This document shows, piece by piece, positions 1 to 8,055 of a DNA stretch of 50,158 bases. The notes under the pieces were generated by a model, which saw nothing but the letters and a program-made list of their open reading frames with translations, had not been told where the DNA came from and ran no database searches. The DNA lies in contig CANLCT010000032.1 in NCBI GenBank assembly GCA_947489195.1, positions 1 to 50,158 of the forward strand, given 5' to 3'. Numbering within the stretch: the first letter of the stretch is position 1; each line of letters opens with the position of its first letter. A program made the translations under genes and the position numbers. Origin of the DNA: an uncultured Aquimarina sp. (GTDB lineage: Bacteria; Bacteroidota; Bacteroidia; Flavobacteriales; Flavobacteriaceae).

Positions 1-77
1 CATCAACCATCAACCATCAACCATCAACCATCAACCATCAACCATCAACCATCAACCATCAACCATCAACCATCAAC
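1..77. repeat. Heptanucleotide tandem array, (CATCAAC)x11
   Basis: Eleven uninterrupted, identical copies of CATCAAC (GTTGATG on the minus strand) fill the start of the window and probably continue outside it. The last base of the array is also the third base of the TAG stop codon of the minus-strand oxygenase gene, so the array lies immediately 3' of that gene. Because it lies after the stop, changes in copy number would not alter the protein. There are no spacers, so it is not a CRISPR array. Confidence 0.95.
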
Positions 78-1024
78 TACTTTATCAATCCAATAGCCAC
101 TAAGCGTTCGTGTAAAAAGTCGCCAGCTAAAATATCATCGTGAGCTTTAGGGTGTGTTTTGTCAATGCATGCTTCCAAACAATTTAAAGGCATATCTAAA
201 CGAGGATGCATAAAAAAAGGAATAGAATAGCGAGGTTCATGCCAACTTTCTTTTGGCGGATTAATTACCCTGTGTATGGTTGATCGGAGTTTGTTATTAG
301 TTAAACGCTCTAACATATCACCAACATTAATAACTAATTCATTTTCGTGTGGGGCGGCATCAATCCATTGCTCTTGTTTATTTAAAACTTGTAGGCCTCC
401 AGTAGAAGCACCCATTAAAAGTGTAATTAAATTTATGTCGCCATGGGCACCGGCTCGTAAAGCATCATCAGGTTCTTCTGTAATTGGTGGGTAATGTATG
501 GGGCGTAAAATACTATTTCCGTTGGTGCTCCATTTATCAAAATAAGTTTCCGGAAGTTTTAAATACAAAGCAATAGCTTTTAATAAGTATTGTCCTGTTT
601 TTTCTAGCATTTTAAAGGCTTCCATTCCAATTTGATTAAAATTAGGGAGCTCAGTAACTTGAATGTTTTTATGATAATCTTTAGTGTATTCAAGATCAGA
701 TTGCGGTTCTTGTCCAAAGTGCCAGAACTCTTTTAAATCAGCTTTTTTATGTCCAACAGCTTGTTCTTTTCCAAAGGAGGTGTATCCACGTTGTCCATGT
801 AAATCAGGAACTTCGTAAGTTTTTTTAGTAGTTTTTGGTAACTCAAAAAAAGCTTTAATTTCTTTATAAAGTTGAGCAGTTAATGTTTCTGAAAGAAAAT
901 GATTTTTGAGCGAAATAAAACCTATTTCTTCAAAAGCATTTCCTAAATCAGTAACAAATTGTTGCTTTTCCAAAGGGTTTTCAGATAAAAATAAAGACAG
1001 ATCTAAACTAGGTATAGTATTCAT
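77..1024 (-). CDS. Isopenicillin N synthase-like 2OG-Fe(II) oxygenase
   Basis: The 315-residue protein has the layout of the isopenicillin N synthase / 2-oxoglutarate-Fe(II) dioxygenase family. An N-terminal DIOX_N-type region (about 1-110) contains GFISLKNH and RGYTSFGKE. A C-terminal double-stranded beta-helix follows. The iron-binding triad is visible as H194 and D196 (AHGDINLITLL) and H251 (HRVINPP), and the RYSIPFF motif (R265, S267) fits the co-substrate carboxylate-binding RxS. It is probably cytosolic and should oxidise a small molecule, but the substrate cannot be read from the sequence. The length is normal for the family and nothing is truncated. The gene is monocistronic on its strand here, and the heptamer array starts at its stop codon. 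Family confidence is high; the specific reaction is unknown. Confidence 0.9.
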   Translation of the reverse strand: MNTIPSLDLSLFLSENPLEKQQFVTDLGNAFEEIGFISLKNHFLSETLTAQLYKEIKAFFELPKTTKKTYEVPDLHGQRGYTSFGKEQAVGHKKADLKEFWHFGQEPQSDLEYTKDYHKNIQVTELPNFNQIGMEAFKMLEKTGQYLLKAIALYLKLPETYFDKWSTNGNSILRPIHYPPITEEPDDALRAGAHGDINLITLLMGASTGGLQVLNKQEQWIDAAPHENELVINVGDMLERLTNNKLRSTIHRVINPPKESWHEPRYSIPFFMHPRLDMPLNCLEACIDKTHPKAHDDILAGDFLHERLVAIGLIK

Positions 1025-1264
1025 AATAAAAGTTAGGTTAAGCTGATGCTAAATTACTATTATTTCATTTTTAAACCCGAATAATGTTATAGATTTTGTA
1101 ATTTATGAAAAGGTATAAATGAAATAAATATGACGAACAATTTTTGTAAACATTTCTGTACAAAAGGCTGTATTGTTAATGTTATTTGAGAATATAGTTA
1201 TAAGTTGTAATTTGTAACTGGTAATATATCAGTAATTTATTTTCTAACTAATACTATTTGATTT

Positions 1265-1750
1265 ATGAATTTATATAATAAACTAGGATTTTTATCTGTA
1301 CTGATGTTTTTAACATTTGCATGTAAAAGTACACAACCTATAAGACAGGCTGAAAAAATATTGAAAGGGAATTGGACCTTAACAAAGGTATCATATAGTA
1401 GGCCAGGGACTTTTAATGTGAAATTATATAATGACGCTGGCGCAAATTGCTTTGAGGGGAGTATTTGGCAATTTATTCCCAATAATAATACCGGAACATA
1501 TCAATTTACTACTGATGGTTGTGACACTTCGGTAAAAAACATAAAATGGACAATTCCATTGCAAGGAGCTCAGCAAACGTATAATTTTATGATGAAGCCA
1601 CTTACAGTAAAAAAGAAAAGTATTGAAGGGAATAAAGGGTTTAGAACTACTCTAGAAAGTTTAGATGGATCACAAATGGTTTGGTCTCAAAAATTAGAGT
1701 TTGAAGGTAAACCGTTTAAAATAACTATGAATTTTGTAAAAAGCGAATAA
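1265..1750 (+). CDS. Lipocalin-like lipoprotein
   Basis: This 161-residue protein begins with a lipoprotein signal peptide: a hydrophobic stretch ending LTFAC, with C20 the likely lipidated residue. This is a loose lipobox of the kind common in Bacteroidota. The mature part, starting around LKGNWTLTKVSY, resembles the small lipocalin-like domains often annotated in Flavobacteriia: a GxW motif near the start of a short beta-barrel, then alternating beta-strand-like segments. It is likely anchored in a periplasmic or outer-membrane leaflet and may bind a hydrophobic ligand, but no ligand can be named. The next gene, an OmpA-type lipoprotein, starts one base after its stop, so the two are probably co-transcribed and may work together in the envelope. 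A shorter antisense reading frame across it was disregarded. Confidence 0.75.
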   Translation: MNLYNKLGFLSVLMFLTFACKSTQPIRQAEKILKGNWTLTKVSYSRPGTFNVKLYNDAGANCFEGSIWQFIPNNNTGTYQFTTDGCDTSVKNIKWTIPLQGAQQTYNFMMKPLTVKKKSIEGNKGFRTTLESLDGSQMVWSQKLEFEGKPFKITMNFVKSE

Positions 1751-1751
1751 T

Positions 1752-2450
1752 ATGAAATCGATAATAAATAAATTAGGAGTAGTACTGCTTTCAGTAAGTA
1801 TGTTAGCAAGTTGCAAAGCAGTACAAAATGCGAATAATACACAAAAAGGAGCTGGAATTGGAGCTGTTGGAGGAGCTGTATTAGGTGGTATTTTAGGAAA
1901 TAATATAGGCAAAGGAGGAAATTCTGAATTAGGAGCAGTACTGGGTGGAGTATTGGGTGGTGTTGCCGGAGGTATTATTGGACGTAAAATGGATAAACAG
2001 GCCGAGCGTATTGAAGAGGAAATTCCAGGTGCAGTTGTGGAACGTGTTGGCGAAAGTATTAATGTAATTTTTGATGAAGAAAGTGGTATTTATTTTGATA
2101 CTTCAAAATCGGATATTAATGCAAAATCAGAACAAACATTGCAGCGTTTACAAAAAATTCTAATCGATTATGCCGATACAAATATTTCTATTTCTGGGCA
2201 TACAGATAGTAGTGGTGCCGAAGCCTATAATTTGCAATTGTCTAAAAATAGAGCAGAATCTGTAGCCTCTTATTTAAAAACACATGGACTAGATCCTTTG
2301 CGTTTTTCGGTACAATGGTTTGGTGAAACAAAGCCGAAATACGATAACAGTACTCCCGAGGGGAGAAGTAAAAATAGAAGAGTAGAATTAGGAATTGTTG
2401 CCAATGAAAAAATGCAAAAAGAAGCTATAGAAGAAGCTAAAGGACAATAA
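1752..2450 (+). CDS. OmpA-family lipoprotein with glycine-zipper segment
   Basis: The protein is 232 residues. A lipoprotein signal ends LASC (C21). A Gly/Ala-rich glycine-zipper stretch (about 35-80, with GAVGGAVLGGILGNNIG and GGVLGGVAGGIIG) follows, then a C-terminal OmpA/MotB peptidoglycan-binding domain (about 105-215). That domain shows GHTDSSGAEAYNLQLSKNRA and the RSKNRRVEL motif, which in this family contact diaminopimelate in peptidoglycan. The architecture matches YiaD-like envelope lipoproteins that tether the outer membrane to the cell wall. It starts directly after the lipocalin-like gene and is followed by hairpins that look like terminators, so the two genes form a small transcription unit. 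Confidence 0.9.
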   Translation: MKSIINKLGVVLLSVSMLASCKAVQNANNTQKGAGIGAVGGAVLGGILGNNIGKGGNSELGAVLGGVLGGVAGGIIGRKMDKQAERIEEEIPGAVVERVGESINVIFDEESGIYFDTSKSDINAKSEQTLQRLQKILIDYADTNISISGHTDSSGAEAYNLQLSKNRAESVASYLKTHGLDPLRFSVQWFGETKPKYDNSTPEGRSKNRRVELGIVANEKMQKEAIEEAKGQ

Positions 2451-2495
2451 ATAAAGGGACTGGATTAGTTTCAAGTTACTTATGTTATAATAGTA

Positions 2496-2533
2496 AATAA
2501 ATGCCTTAATTTTTGAGGCATTTATTATTTGGT
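2496..2533 (+). terminator. Hairpin after the OmpA lipoprotein gene
   Basis: An 11-bp perfect stem (AATAAATGCCT at 2496-2506 pairing with AGGCATTTATT at 2516-2526) with a 9-nt loop lies 46 nt after the OmpA stop codon and is followed by a T-rich run. This fits a factor-independent terminator for the two-lipoprotein unit. Confidence 0.65.
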
Positions 2534-2547
2534 TTTACTCGCTTTTG

Positions 2548-2573
2548 AGTAACTTTGAGGGTTACTTTTTTTA
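2548..2573 (+). terminator. Second hairpin with T-tract
   Basis: A 6-bp stem (AGTAAC at 2548-2553, GTTACT at 2561-2566) with a 7-nt loop is followed directly by a run of T. It is shorter than the upstream hairpin but has the better T-tract, so the two may act in series. Confidence 0.45.
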
Positions 2574-2702
2574 AGTTAAAGGAATGTGTCGATTTGTTTA
2601 TAATTTTATATTCAAAAGTTCTTTTCTTACTATAAAATAAACTCTTAATTGGCTTGATTTTTGATTACTTTATAGGCTATTAGAGTAAAATATTATATTG
2701 TA

Positions 2703-2710
2703 TAATTTTG
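2703..2710 (+). promoter_or_regulatory. Possible Bacteroidota -7 element
   Basis: TAATTTTG at 2703-2710 fits the Bacteroidota -7 consensus TAnnTTTG and lies 16 nt before the ATG at 2727, at the head of the mutL operon. No good TTTG -33 box is visible at the expected distance, so the call is weak. Confidence 0.3.
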
Positions 2711-2726
2711 AAGGAAATTCATATTT

Positions 2727-3014
2727 ATGGGATTGTTAACAAGGCGTAAAAACAAAAAATTCAGTTACACCCCGCGTTATTATAAAAGCGAAAAGGAGGG
2801 GAGTCCCTTTGAAATAAATCAAAAATTTGATAGTTATCGTAGTACCATAGAACCCGCAAAAGGATTAAAAGGTAAATTTTCATCTGCTTGGGATGAATAC
2901 CGTAGTAATCCTAAAAGTGAAGCCAATAAAAGAGTGCTATATATTTGTGTCGTATTACTGGTTCTTTTTTTGTTTATTATAGATTTTGATCTATCCATAT
3001 TTTTTAAACGCTAA
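2727..3014 (+). CDS. Small basic tail-anchored protein upstream of mutL
   Basis: This 95-residue protein has a basic, soluble N-terminal part (about 1-72, rich in Lys, Arg, Ser and Tyr) and one hydrophobic C-terminal segment (about 73-90, ICVVLLVLFLFIIDF), so it is probably tail-anchored in the inner membrane. Small proteins of this size sit just before mutL in many Flavobacteriia and are sometimes labelled 'riboflavin synthase subunit beta'. Nothing in this sequence resembles a riboflavin synthase, so that label should not be carried over. The stop overlaps the mutL start by one base (TAATG), indicating translational coupling. Function unknown. Confidence 0.75.
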   Translation: MGLLTRRKNKKFSYTPRYYKSEKEGSPFEINQKFDSYRSTIEPAKGLKGKFSSAWDEYRSNPKSEANKRVLYICVVLLVLFLFIIDFDLSIFFKR

Positions 3015-4927
3015 TGTCTGATATTATTCAACTTTTACCGGATCATGTAGCTAATCAAATTGCTGCAGGTGAGGTAGTACAGCGTCCGGCATCGGTAGTA
3101 AAAGAATTGTTAGAAAATTCAATTGATGCAGGAGCAACCCATATAAGCTTAATTGTTAAAGAGGCTGGAAAAACCCTTATTCAGGTAGTCGATAATGGCA
3201 AAGGAATGAGTACTACCGATGCTCGTTTATCATTTGAGCGCCATGCCACTTCAAAAATTAGATCGGCAGCAGATTTATTTGCCCTTTCAACAAAAGGTTT
3301 TCGAGGTGAGGCTTTAGCTTCTATTGCAGCAATTGCACATGTGGAGCAAAAAACAAAGCAAGAAAATCAAGACTTAGGAACGCATATAAAAATAGAAGGC
3401 AGTGAGGTGATATTGCAAGAGCCCTGTACAACACCAAAAGGAACGACTATTTGGGTTAAAAATCTGTTTTTTAATGTGCCTGCTCGAAGAAATTTTTTAA
3501 AATCTAATGCGGTAGAGTTACGCCATATTATTGATGAATTTCATAGAGTAGCTATGGTGCATTGTAACATACATTTTGAGTTTTACTCTAATGGGAATGA
3601 GGTGTTAAATTTACCAGCAACAAATACACGTCAACGACTTGTACATATTTTTGGAGGAAAAACAAACGAAAAATTAGTGCCTGTTTCAGAAGAGACAGAA
3701 CTGGTTACTATTTCTGGTTTTGTAGGCAAGCCTGATTTTGTTAAAAAAACCAGAGGAGAGCAATTCTTTTTTGTGAATGATCGTTTTATTAAAAGTCCCT
3801 ATTTGCACCATGCAATAACATCTGCTTTTGAAGGGCTTTTAAAAGAAAAAAGTTACCCAAGCTATTATTTGTATTTAAGTGTTGATCCAAAGTCAATTGA
3901 TATTAATATTCATCCAACTAAAACTGAAGTCAAGTTTGATAACGAACAAGCTTTATATGCTATTTTACGTGCTACCGTAAAACATAGTTTAGGACAGTTT
4001 AATATTACCCCGGTATTGGATTTTCAGCGAGATGCGAGTATGGATCTGCCTTATGAACAAGTTAAAAAAACGATTAGTGTACCAAAAGTTGAAGTAGATC
4101 GAAATTTTAATCCTTTTGATACAAATTTTGAAAAAGCAGTTCCAAGTTTTAAAGATCCAAAAGAATCAAAGCCTCAAAAGAGTTCAGGTACCACATTTGT
4201 GTCCAATTTTAAGGCCAAAAAAACTGATGATTGGGAGGCGTTGTATTCCGGTTTAAATGATAAAAATGACATAGCTATTTTACCAGAACGAAAAGCTTCA
4301 AAATTGGAGTTTGAAAGTTCAGTAAATTCAGTGCCTATGTTTGATAAGGCTTCTGCAGAAGCGAATAAAACACAAACAGTATATCAATTACAACGTAAAT
4401 ATTTAGTAACTACAATTAAAAGTGGTTTGGTTGTGGTGCACCAAAACAGAGCACATCAGCGGGTGTTATACGAAGAATTTAGGAAACAAATTAGCTTGTC
4501 AAATGCAGTGAGTCAGCAGTTATTGTTTCCGTTAGAATTAACATTCTCTTCAATAGAAATTGCGTTGTTAAAATCGTTAGAAACACATTTGATAGATGCT
4601 GGTTTTAATTTTAATGCTTTTACAAACGAAAGTGTATCCATACAAGGTATACCAACAGTAGTAACAGAAAGTGAAGTGTCTATTATTTTAGAGCAGTTAA
4701 TTGCAGATATGGAACAAGAATTACCCGATACCGGTTTTTCTCAAATAGATGTAATGGCAAAGTCATTAGCAAAAAGTGCGGCAGTAAAAACAGGAGTGGT
4801 ATTAGAAAATGAAGCGCAAAAACATATGGTAAATCAATTATTTGCTTGCGAAGAACCTAGCCGTGCTCCAAATGGAAAAACAACTTTTATTACATTAGGA
4901 GTTGATGAATTAGATAAAAAGTTTTAG
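3014..4927 (+). CDS. mutL: DNA mismatch repair protein MutL
   Basis: The protein is 637 residues, a normal MutL length. The N-terminal GHKL ATPase is complete: ENSIDAGAT (Bergerat motif I), DNGKGM (motif II) and TKGFRGEALASIAA (motif III), followed by a transducer domain ending in DINIHPTKTEVKF. A variable linker (about 340-450) leads to the C-terminal dimerisation domain. In cells it couples MutS mismatch recognition to strand removal. An oddity lies in the C-terminal domain. Where nicking MutL proteins have the metal-binding DQHAxxExxxxE motif, this protein has HQNRAHQRVLYEE, and the late CPHGRP-like motif is also degraded (CEEPSRAPNG). It therefore probably lacks endonuclease activity. It is translationally coupled to the upstream small gene, and the rhomboid gene starts one base after its stop. 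Confidence 0.97.
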   Translation: MSDIIQLLPDHVANQIAAGEVVQRPASVVKELLENSIDAGATHISLIVKEAGKTLIQVVDNGKGMSTTDARLSFERHATSKIRSAADLFALSTKGFRGEALASIAAIAHVEQKTKQENQDLGTHIKIEGSEVILQEPCTTPKGTTIWVKNLFFNVPARRNFLKSNAVELRHIIDEFHRVAMVHCNIHFEFYSNGNEVLNLPATNTRQRLVHIFGGKTNEKLVPVSEETELVTISGFVGKPDFVKKTRGEQFFFVNDRFIKSPYLHHAITSAFEGLLKEKSYPSYYLYLSVDPKSIDINIHPTKTEVKFDNEQALYAILRATVKHSLGQFNITPVLDFQRDASMDLPYEQVKKTISVPKVEVDRNFNPFDTNFEKAVPSFKDPKESKPQKSSGTTFVSNFKAKKTDDWEALYSGLNDKNDIAILPERKASKLEFESSVNSVPMFDKASAEANKTQTVYQLQRKYLVTTIKSGLVVVHQNRAHQRVLYEEFRKQISLSNAVSQQLLFPLELTFSSIEIALLKSLETHLIDAGFNFNAFTNESVSIQGIPTVVTESEVSIILEQLIADMEQELPDTGFSQIDVMAKSLAKSAAVKTGVVLENEAQKHMVNQLFACEEPSRAPNGKTTFITLGVDELDKKF

Positions 4928-4928
4928 C

Positions 4929-5630
4929 ATGGATAGAATTACAGATACGGTAAAAACTTTACTGATCATAAATGTGATATTTTTTATAGGAAGCGCATTT
5001 TTAGGTGATGAAATAAAATATTTCTTTTATGAATATTTTACAATGTATTTTCCTAAGCATCCATATTTTGAATATTGGCAGATTTTAACCCATATGTTTA
5101 TGCATGGTAGCCCTTCACATATATTCTTTAATATGTTTAATTTATTTATGTTTGGTTCCATTTTAGAAAATCATTTAGGAAAACAACATTTTTTGTTTTT
5201 ATATTTCTCAGCAGGTTTAGGTGCTTTAGGTCTACATCTTTTAGTAGATTATATTAATTTCTTGCCAGTTTTTGAGAAGTATATACAAAACGGTATACCA
5301 GAGCAAGAGATAATAAAAAGAATGATCATTAGTGAACAGTTCCCTGGTGGTGTATTAGGAGCTTCAGGTGCTATAGCGGGTTTATTTGCTGGTTTTGCAG
5401 TGTTATTTCCTAACCTTCCATTGCAAATAATGTTTATACCTTTTCCAATTAAGGCTAAATATTTAATTGGAGGGTATTTTTTGTTAGATTTATACTTTGC
5501 TATAACTGGAAAATCAATGTTTTCAGGAGTTAATATCGCGCACTGGGCACATATTGGTGGTGCGGTAGTTGGTTTTATAATTATATGGTATTGGAAAAAG
5601 AATTCGTTTAATGATAAACGTTGGTATTAA
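4929..5630 (+). CDS. Rhomboid family intramembrane serine protease
   Basis: The 233-residue polytopic membrane protein has about six hydrophobic helices. The catalytic serine is visible in LGASGAIAG (S146) and the partner histidine in HWAHIGGAVVG (H208). The helix-2 signature HIFFNMFNLFMFG is present. A polar insert of about 35 residues (roughly 107-140) lies before the serine helix. Rhomboids cut transmembrane segments of other membrane proteins inside the bilayer; the substrate here is unknown. It lies between mutL and a second rhomboid whose ATG overlaps its stop (TAATG), so all belong to one operon. Confidence 0.93.
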   Translation: MDRITDTVKTLLIINVIFFIGSAFLGDEIKYFFYEYFTMYFPKHPYFEYWQILTHMFMHGSPSHIFFNMFNLFMFGSILENHLGKQHFLFLYFSAGLGALGLHLLVDYINFLPVFEKYIQNGIPEQEIIKRMIISEQFPGGVLGASGAIAGLFAGFAVLFPNLPLQIMFIPFPIKAKYLIGGYFLLDLYFAITGKSMFSGVNIAHWAHIGGAVVGFIIIWYWKKNSFNDKRWY

Positions 5631-6550
5631 TGAATTTTAAAGAAGTATACTCAAAATATTTTTTACAAGCGTCAGTTTTACATAAACTGATCATTGTTAA
5701 TGTATTTGTTTTTGTTTTATTTTCAGTATTGGGAACATTAAGTTTCTTACTGAAAATAGATTTATCATTTATAGAAAATTGGTTTGCTTTTACTCATGAT
5801 TTATTTGGGTATATGGTTAAGCCCTGGTCATTAGTTACCTATAGTTTTTTGCATGATGGTTTAGGACATTTGTTTTTTAATATGCTTTTATTGTATTTAT
5901 TTGGAGAAGTATTCTTGAATATTCACAATGGTAGACGCTTTTTAAATGTTTATTTTTTAGGAGTTATTTTTGGTGCTTTGTTATTTATGGTAGCATATAG
6001 TTTATTTCCTGTATTTGAAGAAGTTAATAGATCAACAATGAAAGGAGCTTCGGCTGGAGTTTCTGCAGTTATGGTAGCAGCAGCTATACAGAGTCCAAAT
6101 TATTCTTTTAGATTATTATTTATACCAGTAAATATAAAAATATGGTGGATTGTTGGGGCTTTACTTTTAAGAGATGTTATTAGTATTCAATATGGAAATG
6201 CAGGAGGACATTTTTCTCATTTAGGAGGAGCCTTAATTGGTTATTTGTATATGGTACAATTGCAAAAAGGGAATGATATAGGAAAGCCAGTTGAAAGTTT
6301 TATGGACTGGGCAGTAAGTTTAACCAAGCCTAAAGAAAAAACAGTATTGAAAACAGTTCATAAGGCCAAAAAAACAAAAAAGAATTCAAGCAGTAATGCT
6401 TCTTCAATAAAAAAAACAACCTTATCTAGGCAAACTAAAACGCCTACACAAGCTCAAATTGATGCTATTTTAGATAAAATAAGTAAAAGTGGATACGAAA
6501 GCTTATCAAAAAGTGAGAAAGATTTTTTGTTTAAAGCAGGTAAAAATTAG
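5630..6550 (+). CDS. Rhomboid family protein with C-terminal basic tail
   Basis: The start is placed at the ATG at 5630, which overlaps the previous stop, rather than at an in-frame TTG nine bases upstream; this gives 306 residues. The rhomboid core spans about 1-215, with GHLFFNMLLLYLFGE, a serine in GASAGVSA (S141) and a histidine in FSHLGGALIGY (H197). The serine motif is GASAG instead of the classical GASG, but both catalytic residues remain. After the last helix comes a Lys/Ser/Thr-rich linker (about 230-270) and a short helical C-terminal domain (AQIDAILDKISKSGYESLS) like the DUF6576-type tail of other Bacteroidota rhomboids. The duplicated rhomboid pair may differ in substrates or act together. 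Confidence 0.88.
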   Translation: MNFKEVYSKYFLQASVLHKLIIVNVFVFVLFSVLGTLSFLLKIDLSFIENWFAFTHDLFGYMVKPWSLVTYSFLHDGLGHLFFNMLLLYLFGEVFLNIHNGRRFLNVYFLGVIFGALLFMVAYSLFPVFEEVNRSTMKGASAGVSAVMVAAAIQSPNYSFRLLFIPVNIKIWWIVGALLLRDVISIQYGNAGGHFSHLGGALIGYLYMVQLQKGNDIGKPVESFMDWAVSLTKPKEKTVLKTVHKAKKTKKNSSSNASSIKKTTLSRQTKTPTQAQIDAILDKISKSGYESLSKSEKDFLFKAGKN

Positions 6551-6559
6551 AAAGTATTC

Positions 6560-7582
6560 ATGAAGCGTATTCTTTTTTTATTAAACTCCATAGTAGTTTT
6601 TATTTCATTATGTGCATGGGTTATTTCATATATCCCACCAACAAAGTTGCATTTTATTAATTATTGCTCGCTTTTAATGCCTGTGTTGCTATTAATTAAT
6701 GTGTTTTTTGCTTCGTATTGGTTACTTCAGTTAAACAAAAAAAGTTTATTGTCAATTATATTTTTATTGTTAAGTGTTAAAAATTTACAACGTTTGTATG
6801 GGGTAAGTTTTTTGAAGTCAGTAGCGAGCGTAAGTTTGGCAGATAAGCCTATAAGTATCATGTCTTATAACTCCCGTCAGTTTTCTTCAGAAGACGAACA
6901 CACTGTTTTTTATAAAGAATTTATAAAGGTTTATAAAGATAGTTTGCCTGATGTACTTTTGGTTCAAGAAACATTAATTAGTGCTATTAATAAGCTAAAA
7001 AAAGAATATCCTTATGCATCAACTAAAACAAAAGATTCTAAAAAAGGCTCAAATTTTATAGTTTCAAAATATCCAATTATAAATGAAGGTTTGATTCGTT
7101 GGAAGGATAAACAACTGGGTAGAGATGCCGCTTTTGTAGATTTGAAAATAGAAAATGATACCATACGTTTTTATAGTATTCATTTATCTTCATATAAGTT
7201 TTCAAAAAATGCAGAACAATTACAAAAAAGAGGAGGGAAGAGTATTTTGAAGCGTTTTAGTAAGGTGTTTAAATATCAAGAGCAGCAGGTTAATAAAATT
7301 AAAGAGCATATTGCTGACTCTCCATATCCAGTCATTATTGGGGGTGATTTTAATAATAATGCATTTTCTTATGTGTATAAAGAGTTGCTACACTCTAGTG
7401 ATTTAAAAGATACTTTTGTTGAAGTGGGTAAAGGATTTGGAGCTACTTACGATTTTAGTTATTTCCCAACGCGAATAGATTTTATTTTTGTACCAACTTC
7501 TGCTCAAGTTTTTTCTCATAGGATAGAAAGGCATAAAGCCTGGTCAGATCATTTTCCTGTAATTGTCAAAATAAACTTATAG
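6560..7582 (+). CDS. Membrane-anchored endonuclease/exonuclease/phosphatase-fold protein
   Basis: The 340-residue protein starts with about three hydrophobic segments (about 1-85) and continues with an EEP (exonuclease III/DNase I/phosphatase) domain facing one side of the membrane. EEP hallmarks are IMSYNSRQF (metal-site Asn), LVQE (metal-binding Glu), YSIHLSS (catalytic His region), GGDFNNN (Asp/Asn motif), RIDFIFV, and a terminal WSDHFPVI (catalytic SDH). The family hydrolyses phosphodiester or phosphomonoester bonds in DNA, lipids or inositol phosphates; the substrate cannot be told from the sequence. It lies 9 nt after the second rhomboid gene and 2 nt before the DUF6122 gene, in the same operon. 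Confidence 0.9.
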   Translation: MKRILFLLNSIVVFISLCAWVISYIPPTKLHFINYCSLLMPVLLLINVFFASYWLLQLNKKSLLSIIFLLLSVKNLQRLYGVSFLKSVASVSLADKPISIMSYNSRQFSSEDEHTVFYKEFIKVYKDSLPDVLLVQETLISAINKLKKEYPYASTKTKDSKKGSNFIVSKYPIINEGLIRWKDKQLGRDAAFVDLKIENDTIRFYSIHLSSYKFSKNAEQLQKRGGKSILKRFSKVFKYQEQQVNKIKEHIADSPYPVIIGGDFNNNAFSYVYKELLHSSDLKDTFVEVGKGFGATYDFSYFPTRIDFIFVPTSAQVFSHRIERHKAWSDHFPVIVKINL

Positions 7583-7584
7583 CA

Positions 7585-7902
7585 ATGTGGGAGGTATTGA
7601 GGTTTTGTACCCATTATGGATTGCATTTCTTGTTTCCAGGGCTTGTAGCTTTTATTTTTTTTAGAAAGCAATGGAAAAAAGCTTGGTTACTATTAGTATT
7701 GACCATGTTGGTGGATTTAGATCATTTTTTAGCTGCAGATTTTTTTGAGGCAAACCGATGTAGTATTGATTTTCATCCGTTACATTCATATTATGCAATA
7801 GCAATGTATTTAGTGTTGTTTTTTGTTCCAAAGACACGTATTGTGGCTTTGGGGCTATTATTACATATGGCTACAGATTATCAAGATTGTATGTGGATGT
7901 GA
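7585..7902 (+). CDS. DUF6122 family membrane protein
   Basis: This small 105-residue protein has three to four membrane segments and conserved polar residues within them: THYGLHFLFPG, VDLDHFLA, FHPLHS and LHMATDYQDC. The pattern of His and Asp within the membrane resembles the DUF6122 family of Flavobacteriia and, more distantly, DUF457-type predicted membrane metal-dependent hydrolases. Metal binding is an inference from the clustered His/Asp residues. It is the last gene of the mutL operon; an imperfect inverted repeat begins right after its stop. Confidence 0.75.
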   Translation: MWEVLRFCTHYGLHFLFPGLVAFIFFRKQWKKAWLLLVLTMLVDLDHFLAADFFEANRCSIDFHPLHSYYAIAMYLVLFFVPKTRIVALGLLLHMATDYQDCMWM

Positions 7903-7953
7903 GTTCTCGGTACATTTTTACTTCGCTGTGGCTACATAAAAACACTCGAACCA
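7903..7953. repeat. Imperfect intergenic inverted repeat
   Basis: GTTCTCGGTACATTTTTA on the left and TAAAAACACTCGAAC on the right form a gapped palindrome (GTTC/GAAC at the ends, TTTTTA/TAAAAA inside) around a GC-richer centre (CTTCGCTGTGG). It lies immediately after the DUF6122 stop and before the convergent wbqC-like gene, so it could end transcription from one or both sides. Its form also resembles dispersed intergenic palindromes I recall from flavobacterial genomes, but no second copy is in this window. Confidence 0.4.
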
Positions 7954-8055
7954 GTCAATTCATTAAGTAAGTGTGTTTAATTTAGAGCTAGTTATTACTT
8001 TGATTGATTTGTGAAATGGAATGAAACAAATTGTATCGAGAAGTGCTGGTGCTAG

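Noticed and set aside
1..77. CRISPR-like array
   Set aside because: The unit is only 7 bases, with no spacers and no cas genes in the window.
1237..1482. Minus-strand frame of 81 codons over the lipocalin-like gene
   Set aside because: It lies opposite a gene with a clear lipoprotein signal and coupled neighbour, and shows no domain.
2727..3014. Riboflavin synthase beta subunit
   Set aside because: The name is often attached to this small gene before mutL, but the sequence is a basic tail-anchored protein with none of the lumazine or riboflavin synthase motifs.
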